DNA of 64,000 bases from Isoetes taiwanensis (lineage: Eukaryota; Streptophyta; Lycopodiopsida; Isoetales; Isoetaceae), in NCBI GenBank assembly GCA_021234155.1, contig JAJEKV010000185.1, positions 494,001 to 558,000 on the forward strand, in the 5' to 3' direction. Below are positions 1-10,899 of the stretch, piece by piece (within the stretch, counting starts at the first letter, position 1; every line of letters starts with the position of its first letter). The notes under the pieces were generated by a model. It was given only the letters and a program-made list of their open reading frames with translations, did not search any database and was not told the origin of the DNA. The translations under genes and the position numbers were made by a program.

Positions 1-1059
1 TTTCCCGTTGGATGCACGATGGAGCATCATATGTTACGCAAGGAGCATCACATCAAATATAAAGGATATTTGAATTATGTTTTTATAACTAGTGAAAACA
101 TTATTTCATAGGTCATCAACCTTGAAATAAAAAAACTAGACTATGGTAGGTTGGATTGCCAAAGAAAGCAGGGATAAGTTGGAAAAATGATGAAGCACAA
201 AGTGAAGACTTGGAAGGCATGCCAATGTTCATTCTCCAGGTGAAAACACGATTATTGATATCTCGAAATGATTTTACCATGGGGAAAGCAAGGATATTCA
301 CGAAACAAAATCAAGGCTAGAAATGTACAAAGCTTGGGTCTGTGTTTTCTTTGCGGTTTAGAATTTGCCCCTCTTTTTCTGAATGGTTAAACATTTATAT
401 CTAGGTTTACTAGGTGAAACTCAAACAAAGACAACATTTAACCACTTGGATTGTGACTTAGCATGACTGTTGATGCATATTTTGCTGCGAGGAATTGCTT
501 CATCCACAATCAGAGAGACCTAAAAGTCTAGATTGCTATCATTTTATGAACCATTGAACCACAAAAACATAAAAGCAAATAAAATGGACAAAGTCTCTGA
601 GAAATCTATTGATCAAGAATAAATTTTATCATTGCATAGGTTATTAACTCAGACATCTTTCCATTCCATTGTGTGTGCACCGGAATAGGAGGTGAGAAAA
701 CTCAGGTTTTAATTATGCATATTCTAAAACATATAGACCAGATGATGAAGACTAATGTCCGCAATGCCTTGGCCACTACCATAATTCTTTTGTATAAATT
801 AAACATGCGAAAACATTTACGAAACAACAACAATTTTTGTATTTGTATAGATCAAATCGGCTATGATAAATTTTTGGCGTAAATTAAACATGTCATGACA
901 TTTACAAGACAACAACTCTCAATTTTTATTTATTTGACTAGATGAAAATCTTAATTAATTTCAGAACCTTCAATTCGACATGTTAAATATTAGGTCTATA
1001 TATCAGAATCTTAAGTAGCCAGCCACTCTTACTTAGGGGATGAAAGAATCAGATTTGTT
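1..1059. other. AT-rich intergenic DNA, no gene seen
   Basis: No frame here shows a recognisable protein. Short open frames (for example minus strand 116-301) have no motif, splice signal or codon pattern that I can support. The last part of the segment should hold the 3'-UTR and polyadenylation region of the minus-strand O-methyltransferase that ends at 1060. Confidence 0.5.
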
Positions 1060-2278
1060 TTACATCTTAAATGCTTCAATGACTGAGAGATAGCTGGGCA
1101 TGTTGTGTATTTTGATGGAGGAGAATTCTGCAGCATGGAGAATAGAGTGCCATTCCTCTTTAGTTCTCTCTTTTCCTGCATGAAGAACGCTCATCATCAC
1201 ATCAAACGCCATCTTCATGTTCACAAAATGGCCTCTTCCAAACGGATCTAAAACCATGTCTACAATTATAATCTTGCCATTCTCAGGCAAAGCTCTATAG
1301 CAGTTTCTCAGAATTTGATGGCATTTTTCGTCGTCCCAGTCATGCAATATGCTCTGTAACAGACAATAAATCAGTGCATATAATATGAGAGTTTTATTCA
1401 TGTTAAAATTAAGTTACCTACCTTCATGAAAATGGCATCTGCAGAAGGAATTGTTTCAAACATGTCTCCACCCACAAACGTCACACCTGCAGAAACAAAA
1501 AATAGTCTAGATTAGACATTATAAGGTACAGAATTTCAAAATTTTACAGAATAGGACCTTCGGCCTTTTGATTTGCCACAGAGATGACATGGGGCAGATC
1601 AAAGCAAATAACTTGAATATGAGGATAAGTTTGCAAGATTTTTGAAGCCTGGACACCAACGTTTCCACCGACATCAGTAAGCAGTTTGATATTGTTAAAG
1701 CCATGGTAATGTTGCAGAATAGTGTCCATGTTAGAAAGGCTAATTTCCGCCATAGCCATGTTGAAGGTGCGGTTCCAGGCGGGATCCTGCTTTGCAAGGT
1801 CCCAGACTTCTTGGCCGCTAAGCTCCTGCCCAAGAACTCTGTTACCAATGTTAGACCAAGCATTGAGGAAGAAATCCCTGGCCTTTTTATCTCGATAAAA
1901 GGAATAGCCGAATCTAGCAACATTTTCTCTAAGAAAGCACTCAGACCTTGCGTTGAGGCAAAATGCTGCTTCTGCTTTATTGTCGATTAAATTTTGGCTA
2001 AATATTTTGTGGTGCACAAGATACCTCATGAGACTGAAGAGGCAGGTTTTTTTGGGCGATGTGGTAGGAAGAGCGTGACAAATTTGGTCCAAAGTGAGGC
2101 CCAAGGGGCTGGACTGTGCAAGAATGTCTGGAATGTTAAGATCCATAGCTGCCTTCACTGCATAGGTTAGGCCATATGATAAGAAAGCATTCCATGCTTC
2201 TGATTCTGCTTCTAACAACTCCTCCTCTGGGCTGAAAGCATTTGCATTCTCATTTTGATTATGAGTCTGTTCAGCCAT
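1060..2278 (-). CDS. Plant O-methyltransferase (COMT-type), three exons, intact
   Basis: Predicted class II plant small-molecule O-methyltransferase, which transfers the methyl group of SAM to a phenolic hydroxyl in the cytosol. Exons on the minus strand are 2278-1558, 1486-1422 and 1353-1060. Both introns are GT-AG (short, about 70 bp each) and the phases join without a stop to give 359 residues, the normal family length. Residues 1-110 form the N-terminal dimerisation/helical region (ESEAWNAFLSYGLTYAVKAA). SAM motif I is LLTDVGGNVG near 199-208, followed by FDLPHVI; then GGDMFETIPSADAIFMK, the catalytic-His motif SILHDWDDE (His about 266) and GKERTKEEW with the conserved Glu near 324. The start was chosen at MAEQ (2278): a longer open frame begins upstream at GTG, which is not a likely plant start. 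The substrate cannot be read from the sequence. This is the only fully intact host gene in the window. Confidence 0.9.
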
Positions 2279-2345
2279 TGCGTTGTACACATTGGTGCAC
2301 TATGTAAGTATGTATACTTATATGCTTCTGGCTGGTTGATACTGG
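2279..2345 (-). promoter_or_regulatory. Putative core promoter / 5'-UTR of the O-methyltransferase
   Basis: Read on the minus strand, a TATA-like stretch (CATATAAGTATAC, around 2308-2325) lies about 30-45 bases before the ATG, leaving a very short 5'-UTR. The position fits a core promoter; no transcript start can be seen directly. Confidence 0.4.
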
Positions 2346-2411
2346 ATCCAGAAAATCAGCCACAAAGTAAGCAGTCTTGTAAACTATCGGTTTCAACCCT
2401 TACAATTCAAA

Positions 2412-2500
2412 GCTTATGACATCATAGCCTATGCGGTAAGCATTGAATCATGGCATCAAAACCTATGAGGTAAGCATTGAAGCATGGCATTCAAAGGCCC
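2412..2500. repeat. Two-copy direct repeat upstream of the O-methyltransferase
   Basis: The phrase CCTATGxGGTAAGCATTGAA followed by xCATGGCAT occurs twice with a spacing of about 44 bases, only a few point differences apart. It sits in the proximal upstream region of the O-methyltransferase, so it could contain duplicated promoter elements. Confidence 0.6.
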
Positions 2501-2779
2501 CTCATATTTCTTTGCTACAATTTGATAACAAATTGCAAGACTTCGACATCCCTATGGGTATATTCAAGTTTCACTTTGTCCTCAAATTATGAGACTTGTG
2601 AGCTTGTGGCCTTGATTTTAGTGGTGAATACCCCATGCATGTCAACTAAAGTGCAATCATATAAGGGGCATTTAGCATGCTTTGTAGTTGTGCTACTTAG
2701 CATGCATTGTTTAGTTGCAGCATGTGATGAATTAATGCCACATGCACTTCCAATTGAGCTAGGCCATGTTAATGAATAG

Positions 2780-2930
2780 ACAACAACTATTGACTTAAAT
2801 GATTTGAATGCTAGCATAGATGCTAGCAGTCTTATAGACCATGTATGCGTTGTACACACTAGTGTAAATATGGTCATGGCTAGTTAATATCGGAGCTGGA
2901 AATTGCAGCCACAAAATGTACACAAACCTA
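2780..2930 (-). pseudogene. Degenerate duplicate of the O-methyltransferase 5' flank
   Basis: The sequence GCGTTGTACACA followed by TxGTG and TAAxTATG, then GGCTxGTTxATAxxGGA and CAGCCACAAA, matches the 2280-2375 region just upstream of the intact gene, in the same order and orientation. Coding similarity beyond the start is too weak to claim. This looks like the remnant of an older tandem duplication of the gene's 5' end. Confidence 0.4.
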
Positions 2931-3950
2931 ATCGACTAGACTCTTTTTCACATTATCATTGGGTTTACATGCTATTATAACTCGCTTTCCCATAGGCCTT
3001 ATGGGGTATATTTGTAGTGAGATAGTAGTGGTTATCTTGGGTACGAATTTAATAAGCGGTTTAATTATGAAATGGGTTCTATTGGTTTAACAAAGCAATG
3101 TACGATTGTGATATAATCTAACTAAGTATTCTCATTTGGTAATTATAACTAGTTTAGAGTCAACAAAAGGGAACCTCAAAATCTTGTTTATAAAGTCTAG
3201 CCTTTGTTTGACTAATCTCGCCCCTCCTTCCTAAATTTTTGAATTCAATATTTTCTTAAAAATGGTGCAAGCTAGGTTTCCTTGATCCAAGATAGCTTGC
3301 TTTATTGGTAGCTAATTTGTTTGGTTAACATGTGGGGGGACATAGCATTAGCTAAAAGCTCTCAATCTCAGTCATGTTCTCGATAATCATGTATGTAATT
3401 TCTCTTGCTATCATAATGGTAATGCATCAAATAGCTATATTTAGTTGCCATTTTTTATGTAATACTTCAACATTTTGCTATAATGCTTAAGCATTTTGGA
3501 CAATTAATACTCAAGTTCGATACATCAGATAATATTCATTATGCTTATACATCCTTACATCTTTTATAGTAGGTGATTAATACACATCGTTACATCTGAT
3601 GCACACATTATTGATGGCATACATCTAATTTAGATGCACATATTATTGATGGCATACAGTCAATGATTCACTCATCAACCCCTGCTAACGTGATCGCATT
3701 CAGCTCGTAGGTATGGCGCTCAAAAAGCCAAACAAGATGGATCACAACACGAGTAAGGCCGGGGCAATGACACTCACGACCATTAGCTTTGGATTGCAGG
3801 TAGGGATCGAGATGAACACCTCTATGTATGCATCCAACAAGATCATTGTAGCTCATGGAGCAAGTAATGGTCTCGAACTGATTTGGACGAAGCAGATAAG
3901 TTATGGGAGATGAATGACTTCTACCACTGAATGGAGCTGCTTTTATAGTC
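2931..3950. other. AT-rich spacer with short repeated phrases
   Basis: No gene seen. A phrase ATTATTGATGGCATACA is repeated near 3605-3665, and a motif TGCTTAxxCATTTTGG recurs near 3484. The open frames at 3668-3982 (minus) and 3713-3913 (plus) overlap each other and have no recognisable domain. Confidence 0.4.
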
Positions 3951-3951
3951 G

Positions 3952-4056
3952 TTGTAGCATTATTGGTATAATACTTCAGCATTATTGGTATTATACTTCA
4001 ACATTATTGGTATTTATACTTCAACATTATTGGTATTATACTTCAACGTTATTGGA
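3952..4056. repeat. Minisatellite, about 22 bp unit
   Basis: About five tandem copies of ACTTCAACATTATTGGTATT with one- or two-base differences. Ordinary minisatellite by appearance. Confidence 0.85.
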
Positions 4057-4128
4057 TTCGTAGCTATAAATTCTTTCACCTTGCTTTCACTTCTCACCCA
4101 CGAATTTATCCCTGCAGCTCTTTCTCAC

Positions 4129-4213
4129 CTTGTGTGCTCCTTGCTCCTTGATCTTGTTCCTTGCTTCTTGCTCGTTGTTCCTTGCTCCTTGCTCTGTGTT
4201 CCTTGCTCTGTCG
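4129..4213. repeat. Pyrimidine-rich TTCCTTGCTC repeat
   Basis: Irregular tandem copies of the decamer TTCCTTGCTC and variants. The protein-like open frames on both strands over this stretch (Ser/Leu-rich on plus, Gln/Glu/Arg-rich on minus) are products of the repeat and not genes. Confidence 0.8.
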
Positions 4214-4448
4214 GTGATCCTTGCTTGCTTTTGCAAATGATTGGACCTAATCCTCCCTGGGCTACTCCAGAAGCGCTGCAATGGTTGTTGTCTATGTTGC
4301 CATGTAGTATGTAGTAGCTATTCATTGGAAATTGTGCATTGTGGGACATGCTTGTATGGATTGCTAACTTGAGTTTCAGGGGCGAGGCTACGGTAAGGTT
4401 AAGTTTATTGTTTTTTGGATGGATGCATTATGTTGTTGATGCTTAGGC

Positions 4449-4836
4449 ATGTCCTAGAACCTCGATCCCCACTTAGTCCCTGTGACTAACCCCATTGTTG
4501 ATGGTGTAAGCAGACGTGCAAGAGGCCCTGGAGTGTAACTAAGCTTTGGGAAGACGATAGTAGGAATTGGATTGCAAATAAACAAACTTGTTGATTATTA
4601 CAAGAACTGGGTTGAAACTATAATTGCTAAGTTCATGGATGTAGCGTGAGAATATTATTATTGGTTATGGGGGAATAGTTTTTGGGACCTTGGAATATTG
4701 ATATAAAGATTAAATTCTTTATCTAAGTGTTCATGTTGCAGATGCATGAGTTAATTTCTTAAGTTTTTAAACTTAAGTAGATCCAATGGTCGAGATTGAT
4801 GGGATCTCCAGTTACTAACTGGTCAGGCCCGTCACA
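4449..4836 (+). mobile_element. LTR-like segment immediately 5' of a tRNA-Met primer site
   Basis: The stretch ends ...CCCGTCACA, two bases before a TGGTATCAGAGC primer-binding site, the expected position of a 5' LTR end. Its sequence differs from the 158 bp LTRs further downstream, so the left TRIM unit seems to have a foreign or recombined 5' LTR. The left border (a TGTCC at 4449) is a guess. Confidence 0.35.
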
Positions 4837-4838
4837 GT

Positions 4839-4987
4839 TGGTATCAGAGCAGGTCTCGAGTTCGAGTCTCCATGGGTGCCTATATGCATGGGTAATTAAA
4901 GACTTGCTAATCATTGTGACATGGTATGACATAGACATGGTATAGCCTTGGATGCTCGAGGACGAGCATAGTTCTAGTGGGAGAGAC
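4839..4987 (+). mobile_element. TRIM internal domain, uninterrupted copy (PBS to PPT)
   Basis: Begins with the primer-binding site TGGTATCAGAGC (4839-4850), complementary to the 3' end of initiator tRNA-Met, and continues with AGGTCTCGA, extending the pairing apart from one missing base. It ends with a polypurine tract GTGGGAGAGAC just before the LTR at 4988. The whole internal domain is only about 150 bp and has no coding capacity, which is typical of a terminal-repeat retrotransposon in miniature. It contains GACATAGACATGG (about 4928-4940), the site at which the next copy is split by the hAT element. Confidence 0.7.
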
Positions 4988-5145
4988 TGTAACGGGCCCA
5001 TGGTAGACCGCTCGAGTATTCGATCCTTGAATGTACCTGTGGGGCGTTCCCGAGACACCAGCATAAATGGATAGAAGCGACTACTCATAAATGTCTAGAC
5101 AGTTTTGCCCAGTTGATTAAGGGCATGTCGGTTAGGAACGTTACT
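4988..5145 (+). mobile_element. TRIM LTR, copy 1 (158 bp)
   Basis: Starts TGTAACGGGCCC after a polypurine tract and ends GGAACGTTAC before a second primer-binding site (5148-5159). The length is far below that of ordinary plant LTRs. It is closely matched by copies at 16000-16151 and 16158-16282. Confidence 0.75.
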
Positions 5146-5247
5146 GTTGGTATCAGAGCAGGTCTCGAGTTCGAGTCTCCATGGGTGCCTATATGCATGG
5201 GTAATTTGCAAAGACTTGGTAATCATTGTGACATGGTATGACATAAT
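5146..5247 (+). mobile_element. TRIM internal domain, left part of the split copy
   Basis: Primer-binding site TGGTATCAGAGC at 5148-5159, then near-identical sequence to the internal domain at 4839-4937, breaking at TGACATAAT where the hAT terminus CAGGGATAGGTT begins. The remainder of this domain resumes at 15937. Confidence 0.75.
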
Positions 5248-5384
5248 CAGGGATAGGTTCAATATCAGATAATGCTTTTATAATGCACACGTATTTTTCG
5301 CTTGATACGGGCACAAATTTGACGCTTAATACGCCAAAAAAATACGGCTAAAAAATTTCCGGCCGGAAAACTTCGCAAGCGTAG

Positions 5385-5610
5385 TTTAAAACAACTGCTT
5401 TTTAAACGCGGAAGTCTGGTTCGCGTAAGCGAAATAGTATTTTTCGCTTACGCGAACCAGAAATAGTTTCGCGTAAGCGAAATAAACTGTTTCGCTTACG
5501 CGAAAACATCTTCGCTGCAGTTTAAACAAAAGCTCGCTTTTACGCCAAACTATTTCGATTCACGTGTTTAAAAATAACTGCTTTCGCTTTTACGCCAAGA
5601 TGTTTTCGCC
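5385..5610. repeat. hAT left subterminal palindromic repeats
   Basis: Multiple copies of TTCGCTTACGCGAA and its reverse, mixed with GTTTAAAC-type words and TTTTACGCCAA. Repeated short motifs just inside the termini are where hAT transposases bind, so this is probably the left recognition array. Confidence 0.55.
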
Positions 5611-5639
5611 GTGTTTAAACAATTGTTTTTCGCCACGCT

Positions 5640-6290
5640 AAACTTTGCAAAGCATCTTGGGCCTTTTGCTAAGGGAAAAAAAACTTTTTGCCCATCGTTG
5701 GGTCTATTTTGTGCGTGAAATATTATATATAAGGAAAACTTGTTTAGCTCTAGAATTACCTAACGCTGACTACCGTGTTGAGTCCACATACCCTTGGGAA
5801 ACGGTCAGCCTTTTTGAGGTGTGGGTTTTTAAGGTCCGGGCCTCGACGCCTAATTGTGAAGTGAGATTCCTCCTTCACGAAGTTTTCCCGACCTTGGGTT
5901 CCTACCCCGCTCCTTAGAGACCTATAGGTTCCTCGGCCCTTCACTTACGCTCGAACCGGACGCCGATGTAACATATGCGCAGCGAGCTTGCTCCTTCGCG
6001 GTATATAGACGCCGGCCTTTAGTTTGGACGATTATAGAGTCTTTACCCTTTAGCATACTAAAACAGGGATGAATTTTTAGATAGCGCCAGGGATGCCACC
6101 GGTCATGCATCTACATCAGGTGCCGCCACGCCATGCATCCACATCCGGCAATGGGGCGGTCATGCATCATCGCCTAGGGGTGCGCAGCCATTGCGCTGTC
6201 ATGGCATGGCAAAAGCCACGGAGTTGGAACAAAGACGGGAAGAATTATATGTCAAATCCCGTGGTCGAAAGAGAGGTCCCGAGGGGGATT
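5640..6290 (+). other. hAT 5' untranslated/leader region
   Basis: Lies between the subterminal repeats and the first zinc-finger-like residues. Broken open frames here (for example 5645-5917) carry no domain that I can name. The start of the transposase cannot be placed because of indels. Confidence 0.3.
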
Positions 6291-6299
6291 TGTGAAAGG

Positions 6300-8480
6300 A
6301 ATTTGGTCGAATGAGTGGCAATGTGTATTTTGTGGGTACATCGTTAATAAATGGATCCGCCACAAGAATACGAGCTCATCTTTTACTGGATCCTAGAATT
6401 GGGGTGCAAACATGTACCTGACATCTCACGACATACCACAAGATGCACTTGAAGTGTTGGGTCGAAAAATAATAGAAGCGTAAGAACACGCCCAAGGGAT
6501 AGCCAAGAACCTTCACCATGCCAAGAAGAAGAGATCAATTACACCACCCTCCTGCAGCCTTCCAACGCACCAAACCGTGGGGTGGACTAGGGTCGATAGG
6601 TGGGTTAAGCACGGGCTAAAAAGAATGGCGAGACAATTCGATAGTGGAAAGACAGACTAAGCAACAGAGGGTTGACCAAAGCTTAACATCGAGCAACCAA
6701 GAAGACACAATTGAAGGTTGTAGAGGCCTTTCTATACGCCGGGTTGTCTCCACATATTTTGGAGCACAAAGCAATCAAAGAAGCCTTCCAGAAGTTGCCA
6801 AAGCAGGCCCAGCCTTTTAGATTGCCTTCATACAAACATGCTAATAACAAAATGGTGGATGAAATTCATGGAAGAATGGTCGAGAGGGTGGAACCGGTTA
6901 AGTCGAAGTTACCAAGCCAGGCCAGCCTCTCTAGTCACCGATGGTTGGAGCAATGTAAACAAGGACCATCTTATAAATTTCATGATCAGATATCCAGGGG
7001 CTAAGTATTCTTGAAAACCAGAAACCAAAACCCACCAAGTCACAGGAGATTGGATTTTTCAAAAGACAAAGGTCGTGGATAGAGAGTTTTGGACCAAGAG
7101 AATATTTCAGTCGTAATGGACAATGCATCTAATTGTAAGTTAGCGGTGAAATGTTGAGTCTCAATTTCCGTGATTGCACGCCATCACCGCCAATGCCATT
7201 GCCTAAACTTATTGTCAAGGACTGGTTTTCACAAAGACGCTTGGTTCAAAGATCCCATTCAAAAGGCCCGCCGCCTCGCGGAAATTCATCACAAAGAAGC
7301 CGCAATTTACGCCATATACAAGTCATTAAGGCCGAAGGCCCTTGCACTCATGAATCCCGGGCGTATCTGCTTTGGTTCCAATTACATTTGTCTTGAAAGA
7401 GTGCTCGTGTGTCGCGACTGATTATCTCGACCTTCAACCATACGTAGTTCTTTGAATGGGAGAGGAGGCGTATGGGAAAATGCGTTAAAACACCGGCAAA
7501 GAAGCTGCCGCCGAGAAATGCTTTGGGCGGAGACATTTTGGAGAGGCGCAAGAATGTTGTCAAGTGCATGCAACCTCCGCTTGTCATGCCATCAAAACCC
7601 TTGATTCTTCAAGGCAAGCACCGAAAGGTGTGGAGGTGCTGGCACTCCATTCAATCCTTTCTAGAACGCCATGGCCCTAATGCACCCTTTTGACAATGCT
7701 AAGCGCCAAGAAAGACCGCTAGAGACTTTAATGAACGATGGAAGAAGTCCTATAATGATCTTCATGGCGCCAAGACATGCCTTAGACCCACACAACCATG
7801 ATATGGACCAGCATACGATAAAGAAGTGATGGGTTCATTGAAGAAGGTTGCAAAAATGTTTTACCCCAACAGCTCCGGACTACAAAGTTTTCATTGCCGA
7901 AGTTAATCAATACCGTAACTTGAGTGGAAGGTGGGCGATGAAGAGCTTCACGATGCAATCGAGAGTCACAAGAAGGAACCAAATATGGAATCTTATGCAT
8001 GGTGGCAAGCCCATGGACAAGTTATCGATACGCTATGTGCCCTCGCAATGACTATCCTCTCCTTGGTATCCTCCAATAGTGCAAGTGAGAGAAACCGGAG
8101 TGCTTATAAATATATACATAGTGTGACACGAAATCGCCCCCGCATAAGAAGGTCGACAAACTTGTATATAACTTCAAACCGGGCGCCTCTTTGAATCGCA
8201 AATGCTGGTGCAGCCAGAAGTTGATAAGTCGCAGCTTCCTTTCATGGATGCGCATTCTCAAGGCGGAAGAGGACAACTCAAGACAAAGGAGGACGAAGCC
8301 GCTTGTCAAATGCCGCTAACCATGTTGACGAGGACATTCAACGATTCCATTTTGTCGATGCCGAAGATGATTTAGACAAGAACATGTTCCTGACAACCCG
8401 CATTTACAAATAAGATACGTAAGAGGAGTCGATACGTAAAGGCCGTGTCCAAGTAATACAAGAGATCAGCCTGAGGACTT
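6300..8480 (+). pseudogene. hAT transposase (BED finger, DUF659, hAT C-terminal dimerisation), frame-broken
   Basis: Read across frameshifts the domains appear in family order. Near 6311-6420 is a BED-type finger remnant, WQCVFCGYIV followed by IRHK. At 6711-7004, VVEAFLYAGLSPHILEHKA and PPS-like LPSYKHANNKM fit the start of DUF659. Near 7115 comes VVMDNASNC, then a region ending RICFGSNYICLERVL (family TRFGSNF). At 7931-8190, SYAWWQAHGQ, LVSSNSASERNRSAYKYIHS and RNRP form the C-terminal dimerisation domain (WW...SS..ERN.S). These are well-known plant hAT signatures. At least five frame changes and several stops separate them, so no functional protein can be made from this copy as read. Confidence 0.8.
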
Positions 8481-9180
8481 AATGGTACGCGAGCCACGGA
8501 CTCTCCAATGCCAATGACCCGCATAAACAGCAACGAGTCGAAAGAACACATCTCGAGGACGCTCCAAAGAAGGGAAAAGGCCGAGGAGGTTGAGCCTAGG
8601 CCACCGGGCGTAAGAAGACTAAGTGCGATGATGAAATTGATGAAGACGGGTGATGTCTAGAGAGAGGAGGTGATGACTACCCCTCACCGGCCTATTGTAA
8701 TCGTATGAGGATGTTCAAAACTATTGTAACCATCCCCGCACTATGAATTAAAAAGTAAAGTTTTTTGTTACAAGTTTTTGTCTTCCATATATTTCGCTAT
8801 CCTTGTCAAATTTTCCTTTCATGTATGATGTTTGTTTCATGTATTGTATGATGGTTCATGTAACTTCCGGCCCATGTTTCATTCATTTGTAATATAAGTC
8901 GATCTAATTTAGAGAAATCTCGCGACCGCCTTCTTTCTGATGCCCGCTGACACTTGCCTCTTCGCATGCCACATTACATGTAATCTTGCCGATGAGAAGT
9001 AATCACGCATGCGAAGGGGTCAAACGGCCACGGGTCGGGCCGATACGACTCTAACGGATACGATGTCACTAGATACACGATTCACTCTCCAACCACTAGA
9101 TAGGTGAGTGCAAGCATGGGTCACCGGATATCAAAGTCAAAGATCGAAATTTCCCATCTAGCCACCCTCGCTTCTCAGGG
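8481..9180. other. hAT interior, 3' of the transposase
   Basis: No further domain seen. A phrase around CTCTTCGCATGC...GATGAGAAGTAATC occurs near 8960-9005 and again near 9420-9465, so part of this stretch is duplicated about 460 bases downstream. Confidence 0.35.
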
Positions 9181-9183
9181 ACA

Positions 9184-10680
9184 ATGGAACTTAGCATTCA
9201 AGCTAAGCTACATTGCCCAAAGAGGCGGGAAAGAAAGAGTGGGAAGTGTCGCTGCTTGAACTCGCCAATCACCGAGCTATCTTATTTTATGTCGAACTTA
9301 CCCCAAAGACCGGGTTCATGTATGATAGTTCTTTCTATGTTTCTTTTCATGTGTACCGCCGCGCAAGTTCTCGAAAACCTTTTCGTTGATCGCACCCGCC
9401 TCGACCTCCGTTGTTGCTTGCCTCTTCGCATGCGCCGTAATCTTGCTGATGAGAAGTAATCTACGATGCGAAGGGGCCAAACAGCCTCGACCAGCCCGGA
9501 CGAATCTGATCCATCGGGTTCACAAGGTACTTCGTACCAAGTCGGAATAACTTTGGTATGCCAAATTGGGCTTTGAATGTTATTCGACCTATAATTGACG
9601 ATTTATTCCGGGTGGCACATGCTCAATACCCAAATGGGTTTGCATGGCATGTGCCACCCAAAGGAATGGAGGTACAAATTATAGGTCCGTATGGCATCCA
9701 AATGGCGATTTGGCATGCCATCGGCGGCAACCACGTAATCACAAGCAAACCACTAGGCTGATATCATCCGCCGCCACAATAAAATAGAGTACTCAAAACC
9801 TTGTTACCTACAATCCACCACCTTGCCAAAGGGGACGCCAGACATCTAATTTGACGTTATAGTGATGCCTCAAGGTTCTCCATCAATAGCGGAGTTAGGA
9901 TGTTCCATGATTTGGTGTCTAACAACCGCTATATAGATGGACAACACCGAGGCACCACTTTGGCTTGAAATTAGAGTGCGCTCACCTCCTCGACGCCATA
10001 GCAAGTTCAACCTCTAGAACGAACGATTTTTTCTCCGACTTCCATTGTGAGCCTCTTTGTGTAATATAACCTAGCAAAGTGACTAAGCTACATTGACACG
10101 TAGAGACTACACAAGAGAGTCGTAACAAAGCCCGCCTTTGTAGAGGAGGTAACAAGAATTTCGAGAAGTCTATATTGTTTGTAGCAACAATATCAAGCCC
10201 GGGTGAGTTGACAACCATTCAAGAGGATCACGCCTCCAAAGCCAGATGAAGAGACTGAGTAGCATCGAGACTTCCCAAACCTGTTACCCTCTTGAACAAT
10301 GGAACTTAGCATGTAAACTAAGCTACATTGCCCAAAGAGGAGGGGAAAGAAAGATTGGGAAGTCTCGATGCTTGAACTCATCAATCACTAACATCCAATT
10401 AACCCGAAGACTGGTCAAGCATCGAGACGCCCCAGCTTTTTAGCACTGCTTCTTATGGACAATGGAACTTAGCATGTAAACTAAGCTACATTGCCCAAAG
10501 AGGCGGGGAAAGAAAACGGGAAGTCTCAAGCTTGAACTCATCAATCACTAACATCTAATGAACCCACGTAATCGCAAGCTCCTTCTAAAGGAGGTAACAA
10601 GAATTTCGAGAAGTCTATATTGTTTGCCATGGAGAATATAAAGCCCGGTGACCCCGACAACCATTCAAGAGGGAGTTAGC
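9184..10680. repeat. Composite direct repeats inside the hAT element
   Basis: The unit AATGGAACTTAGCAT followed by CTAAGCTACATTGCCCAAAG occurs at about 9184, 10300 and 10461; the latter two are followed by CTTGAACTCATCAATCACTA. A second unit, AGGAGGTAACAAGAATTTCG followed by AGAAGTCTATATTG, occurs at about 10145 and 10588. The open frames here (9184-9459, 10246-10443) are repeat-derived and not supported as genes. Confidence 0.7.
9550..9725. mobile_element. Nested hairpin MITE, about 175 bp
   Basis: The sequence folds back along its length: TTGGTATGCCAAAT pairs with ATTTGGCATGCCAT, GACCTATAATT with AATTATAGGTC, and GGGTGGCACATGC with GCATGTGCCACCC, in properly nested order. This is the architecture of a foldback MITE or a MITE-derived small-RNA precursor. 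The plus-strand open frame over it is a by-product. Confidence 0.6.
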
Positions 10681-10794
10681 TTTTGGCTTACTTCCTTTTC
10701 GAAGTTTCCTCGTTGACGATCTAATTCGCCACCGAAAGTGAGCCGGCGTCATCCTAGGGGGCAAATTAGATACACCAAAACAGAAAACGAAAGA

Positions 10795-10890
10795 GACTAA
10801 GCCGTGGTGAGCGAAGTTGAAGTCTCGAGAAGTCTCGAAGAGACTAAGCCGTGGTGAGCGAAGTTGGAAGTCTCGAAGTTAGAAGTCCAC
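10795..10890. repeat. Two-copy tandem repeat, about 50 bp
   Basis: GAGACTAAGCCGTGGTGAGC followed by GAAGTTG and AAGTCTCGA appears twice in tandem. Confidence 0.75.
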
Positions 10891-10899
10891 TAATCCTAA

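Noticed and set aside
3668-3982. 104-residue minus-strand open frame near the O-methyltransferase
   Set aside because: Overlapped by an equally open frame on the other strand, no domain, and it extends into the minisatellite.
4988-5145. Cassandra-type TRIM (LTR carrying 5S rRNA)
   Set aside because: Length and primer site fit, but I see no 5S rRNA internal promoter or conserved 5S sequence in the LTR.
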